Origin: Actinomycetes bacterium
Lineage (GTDB): Bacteria > Actinomycetota > Acidimicrobiia > Acidimicrobiales > JAMCPL01
DNA length: 48,307 bases
Assembly (NCBI GenBank): GCA_021816935.1
Contig: JAKAWR010000015.1
Location: 1 to 48,307 of the forward strand
Direction of reading: 5' to 3'
A program made the position numbers and the translations under genes. Each line of letters starts with the position of its first letter. Position 1 is the first letter of the stretch. Positions 47,701 to 48,307 of this stretch are shown piece after piece. Below the pieces are notes generated by a model, which did not search any database, had not been told where the DNA came from, and saw only the letters and a program-made list of their open reading frames with translations.

Positions 47701-48019
47701 CCTCATCCCACCAATGGGCGAACCAGCCGTACGCATGCGCCAGCGGGTGATCTTCGGAGGACCCATCGGTGGAGTCCGGTCCGGCCGGAGGATCGCCTTC
47801 CGAGACCAGGAGCATCTCGACAACGCCTGACGAGGCGAAAAACGAGTAACTGCCGGTCGGAAGAGCCAGATCACCCGGGGCGCGCAACCTTGTCGTCGTG
47901 GCGGCGGCGATGGTGTCGGGCACGCCGCCCTCTCCGACTACGAGCAGTCGCTCCGGCCTCAACTCGGCAACAAGGCTAGGCGCATCAGCGAGAACAGGGT
48001 TGTAACGAAGCTCGGTCAC
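44696..48019 (-). CDS. SNF2/RapA-like superfamily 2 ATPase
   Basis: The protein has 1107 residues. The N-terminus (about 20-75) has a Rossmann-like LLVVGEGGVPDTI. An SH3/Tudor-like segment follows at about 115-165 (FAAGDDVVTVPSGQPGIVRG). The SNF2 helicase has ADEVGLGKTIEAG (about 232-244), DEAH (338-341) and LTATP (367-371). Motifs V-VI are ASRVASEGLDF and QRIGRVDRFGQ (about 692-702), and a long helical C-terminus ends in a coiled coil. This order resembles RapA, which remodels RNA polymerase, and also SNF2 components of defence systems such as DrmD. It starts at GTG 48019, overlapping the small upstream gene by GTGA. Confidence 0.88.
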   Translation of the reverse strand: MTELRYNPVLADAPSLVAELRPERLLVVGEGGVPDTIAAATTTRLRAPGDLALPTGSYSFFASSGVVEMLLVSEGDPPAGPDSTDGSSEDHPLAHAYGWFAHWWDEAKPVSPPRFAAGDDVVTVPSGQPGIVRGRTFVAGSWSYEVRIEGRLVQIREQSLDTPQADNDPAAWIARAPAPARRFAATLTRAKLAAQLSGTVYSFRASRTIFRPYQFRPVIRLLATGGLRLLIADEVGLGKTIEAGLVWTELDARNMANRVLVVCPSMLVTKWRLEMEERFGFELRILSQESLEEMLSQLERDRLPPRFHAVCSLERLRGWPGLVRLQQIGPQFDLVIVDEAHAFRNTETRGFALGALLTDWADALVFLTATPLNLGNRDLFNLLQLLAPADFDDRAVLEERLQPNAVLNKIAASLLERAIDSSQRLAWLDNLGELSFGAAVAARPEARELRQLLAASPLSAAEVTEARRLIARLHALAAVVTRTRKVEIEDHKAVREAVRIDVPWTEEEYAFYEGFEAWQVHQARLNGMPVGLVTQMPLRLASSCLPAVRERVLTGSGQRPEDVDLDTDDEDSATPDAAPPRELVELARRMGAIDTKFDEFLLHLQRIVTEDRRVLVFTFSRATLAYLERRLRDHVRCAVLHGDVKGDDRHRVMRQFREGAFDVLLASRVASEGLDFEFCSAVVNYDLPWNPMEVEQRIGRVDRFGQTAEKVLILNFHTPRTIETDIVARIMHRIGIFKASIGDLEPILQSRLSEIRQTVFDFELTSEQKKRRLDEMMAALEEQRLARDEIETASTYLSSTDRAEIDGLERDLLASGRYIGQRELVLLLEDWAAACSGASCSLARDGNRVVLRGTSEMEQHLRSVQARGERSAAELALLAQKLRDEQEIIICLDQELARTTGEDLLSANHPLTRAALAVPGHTQARFAYARVTHSEVTPGEYLVLLAIARWSGLRPSNELWAVAVELGTGSAAPDMVGAALLAALADGQLGDSKARSIVSADALERARRLLLTRQADEEGRRAEENGALAATRRISLRETHARKVAQIKRRIDTLRASGKTGTIRLHEAQLRAQEARLAEKEAEFEAATTGAMLVEYLAACHLEVVPA

Positions 48020-48156
48020 GCGATCGACTCGCTGCCAATATTGCCGGGCACCATCAGGTCGATGTCGCTGTCCGGCCCCCCTTCACCGCGCCGGAGCTGC
48101 TCCGGATGCCTGCCCCGACGTTGCAGCCGGGGTTGCTCTTCCATGATTGTTGCCAT
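48016..48156 (-). CDS. 46-residue leader gene with nucleotidyltransferase-like core
   Basis: ATG 48156 follows AGGAG by six bases. The frame ends TGA, sharing GTGA with the SNF2 start. Residues about 24-36 read RGEGGPDSDIDLMV, very close to the RGEA.PDSDIDLLV core of minimal nucleotidyltransferases (MNT). The rest of that domain is missing, so it is either an extremely reduced form or a relic kept for translational coupling. Confidence 0.55.
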   Translation of the reverse strand: MATIMEEQPRLQRRGRHPEQLRRGEGGPDSDIDLMVPGNIGSESIA

Positions 48157-48181
48157 ATCTATCTCCTATACCAGGTGTCCG

Positions 48182-48238
48182 GTCATTCCTGAAAGAGCGC
48201 CTCCTGTCAAGTCAGCGTCGGCCCTTCGGGCCGACTCC
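48182..48238 (-). repeat. Right inverted repeat of the SNF2-HelD cassette (57 bp)
   Basis: Complement of 40857-40913 with three mismatches. Its outer hairpin (GTCGGCCC-TTC-GGGCCGAC) is followed on the plus strand by ACTCCTTTTCTT, terminator-like. Its TTGACA points toward the 46-residue gene. The last 69 bases of the window beyond it hold no recognised gene. Confidence 0.9.
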
Positions 48239-48307
48239 TTTTCTTCGTGGTGATGGTCGCAATGAATGGAACGGCAAGTTGCAAGGCGCGCGAAACCAAT
48301 CCAGCGT

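Overview
The window reads as high-GC actinobacterial DNA. Acidimicrobiia is my best guess, from three things: a topA-tmk-holB block, a K+-independent proton pyrophosphatase, and several large secreted proteins built from about 130-residue DTR...GWY modules. The lineage is inferred, not proven. I saw no tRNA, rRNA or CRISPR array.

Layout. 0-2.3 kb: decayed tandem copies of a two-gene secreted-protein cassette, ended by a broken ISL3 transposase. 2.5-6.3 kb: a lipoprotein, a wax-ester synthase/DGAT and a ruined ABC transporter. 6.6-17.6 kb: core functions, namely a sigma-70 factor, a HAD-IB phosphatase, hppA, topA, tmk, holB and a DnaQ-fold exonuclease; topA-tmk-holB are packed with a 1-nt gap and a 4-nt overlap. 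17.6-31.2 kb: an exported-protein region with three large DTR-module proteins. Two of these are each followed by an ASH-domain lipoprotein gene, intact in one copy and broken in the other; a serine beta-lactamase-like hydrolase, a P-loop ATPase and a 160-bp MITE-like element lie among them. 31.4-35.6 kb: a lipoprotein, then the arsenic operon arsR-acr3-arsC, joined by ATGA and GTGA overlaps. 35.9-40.2 kb: an APC permease, gene fragments and an acyl-CoA synthetase. 40.3-48.3 kb: IS3- and IS21-like scraps, then a cassette bounded by a 57-bp inverted repeat (54/57 identical).

The bounded cassette (about 40.86-48.24 kb) is the best candidate for an undescribed system. On the minus strand it carries a 46-residue gene resembling a nucleotidyltransferase core, coupled by GTGA to an 1107-residue SNF2/RapA-like ATPase, which overlaps a 680-residue HelD-like UvrD-family ATPase by 28 nt. 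Further left lie three very small genes (two with a membrane segment, one very basic) and an XRE regulator. RapA and HelD are both ATPases that remodel RNA polymerase, so the pairing suggests a transcription-directed or defence function. That is inference.

A second theme is in-frame repeat expansion inside ordinary genes: (GGGAGC) x about 57 in arsC, GGGGCC-like repeats in topA, a 15-bp x5 repeat in tmk, repeats in the acr3 tail, and (GGGACC) x4 in the DGAT tail. All units are multiples of three and mostly G-rich, giving Gly/Ala/Pro/Ser linkers without breaking the frame.
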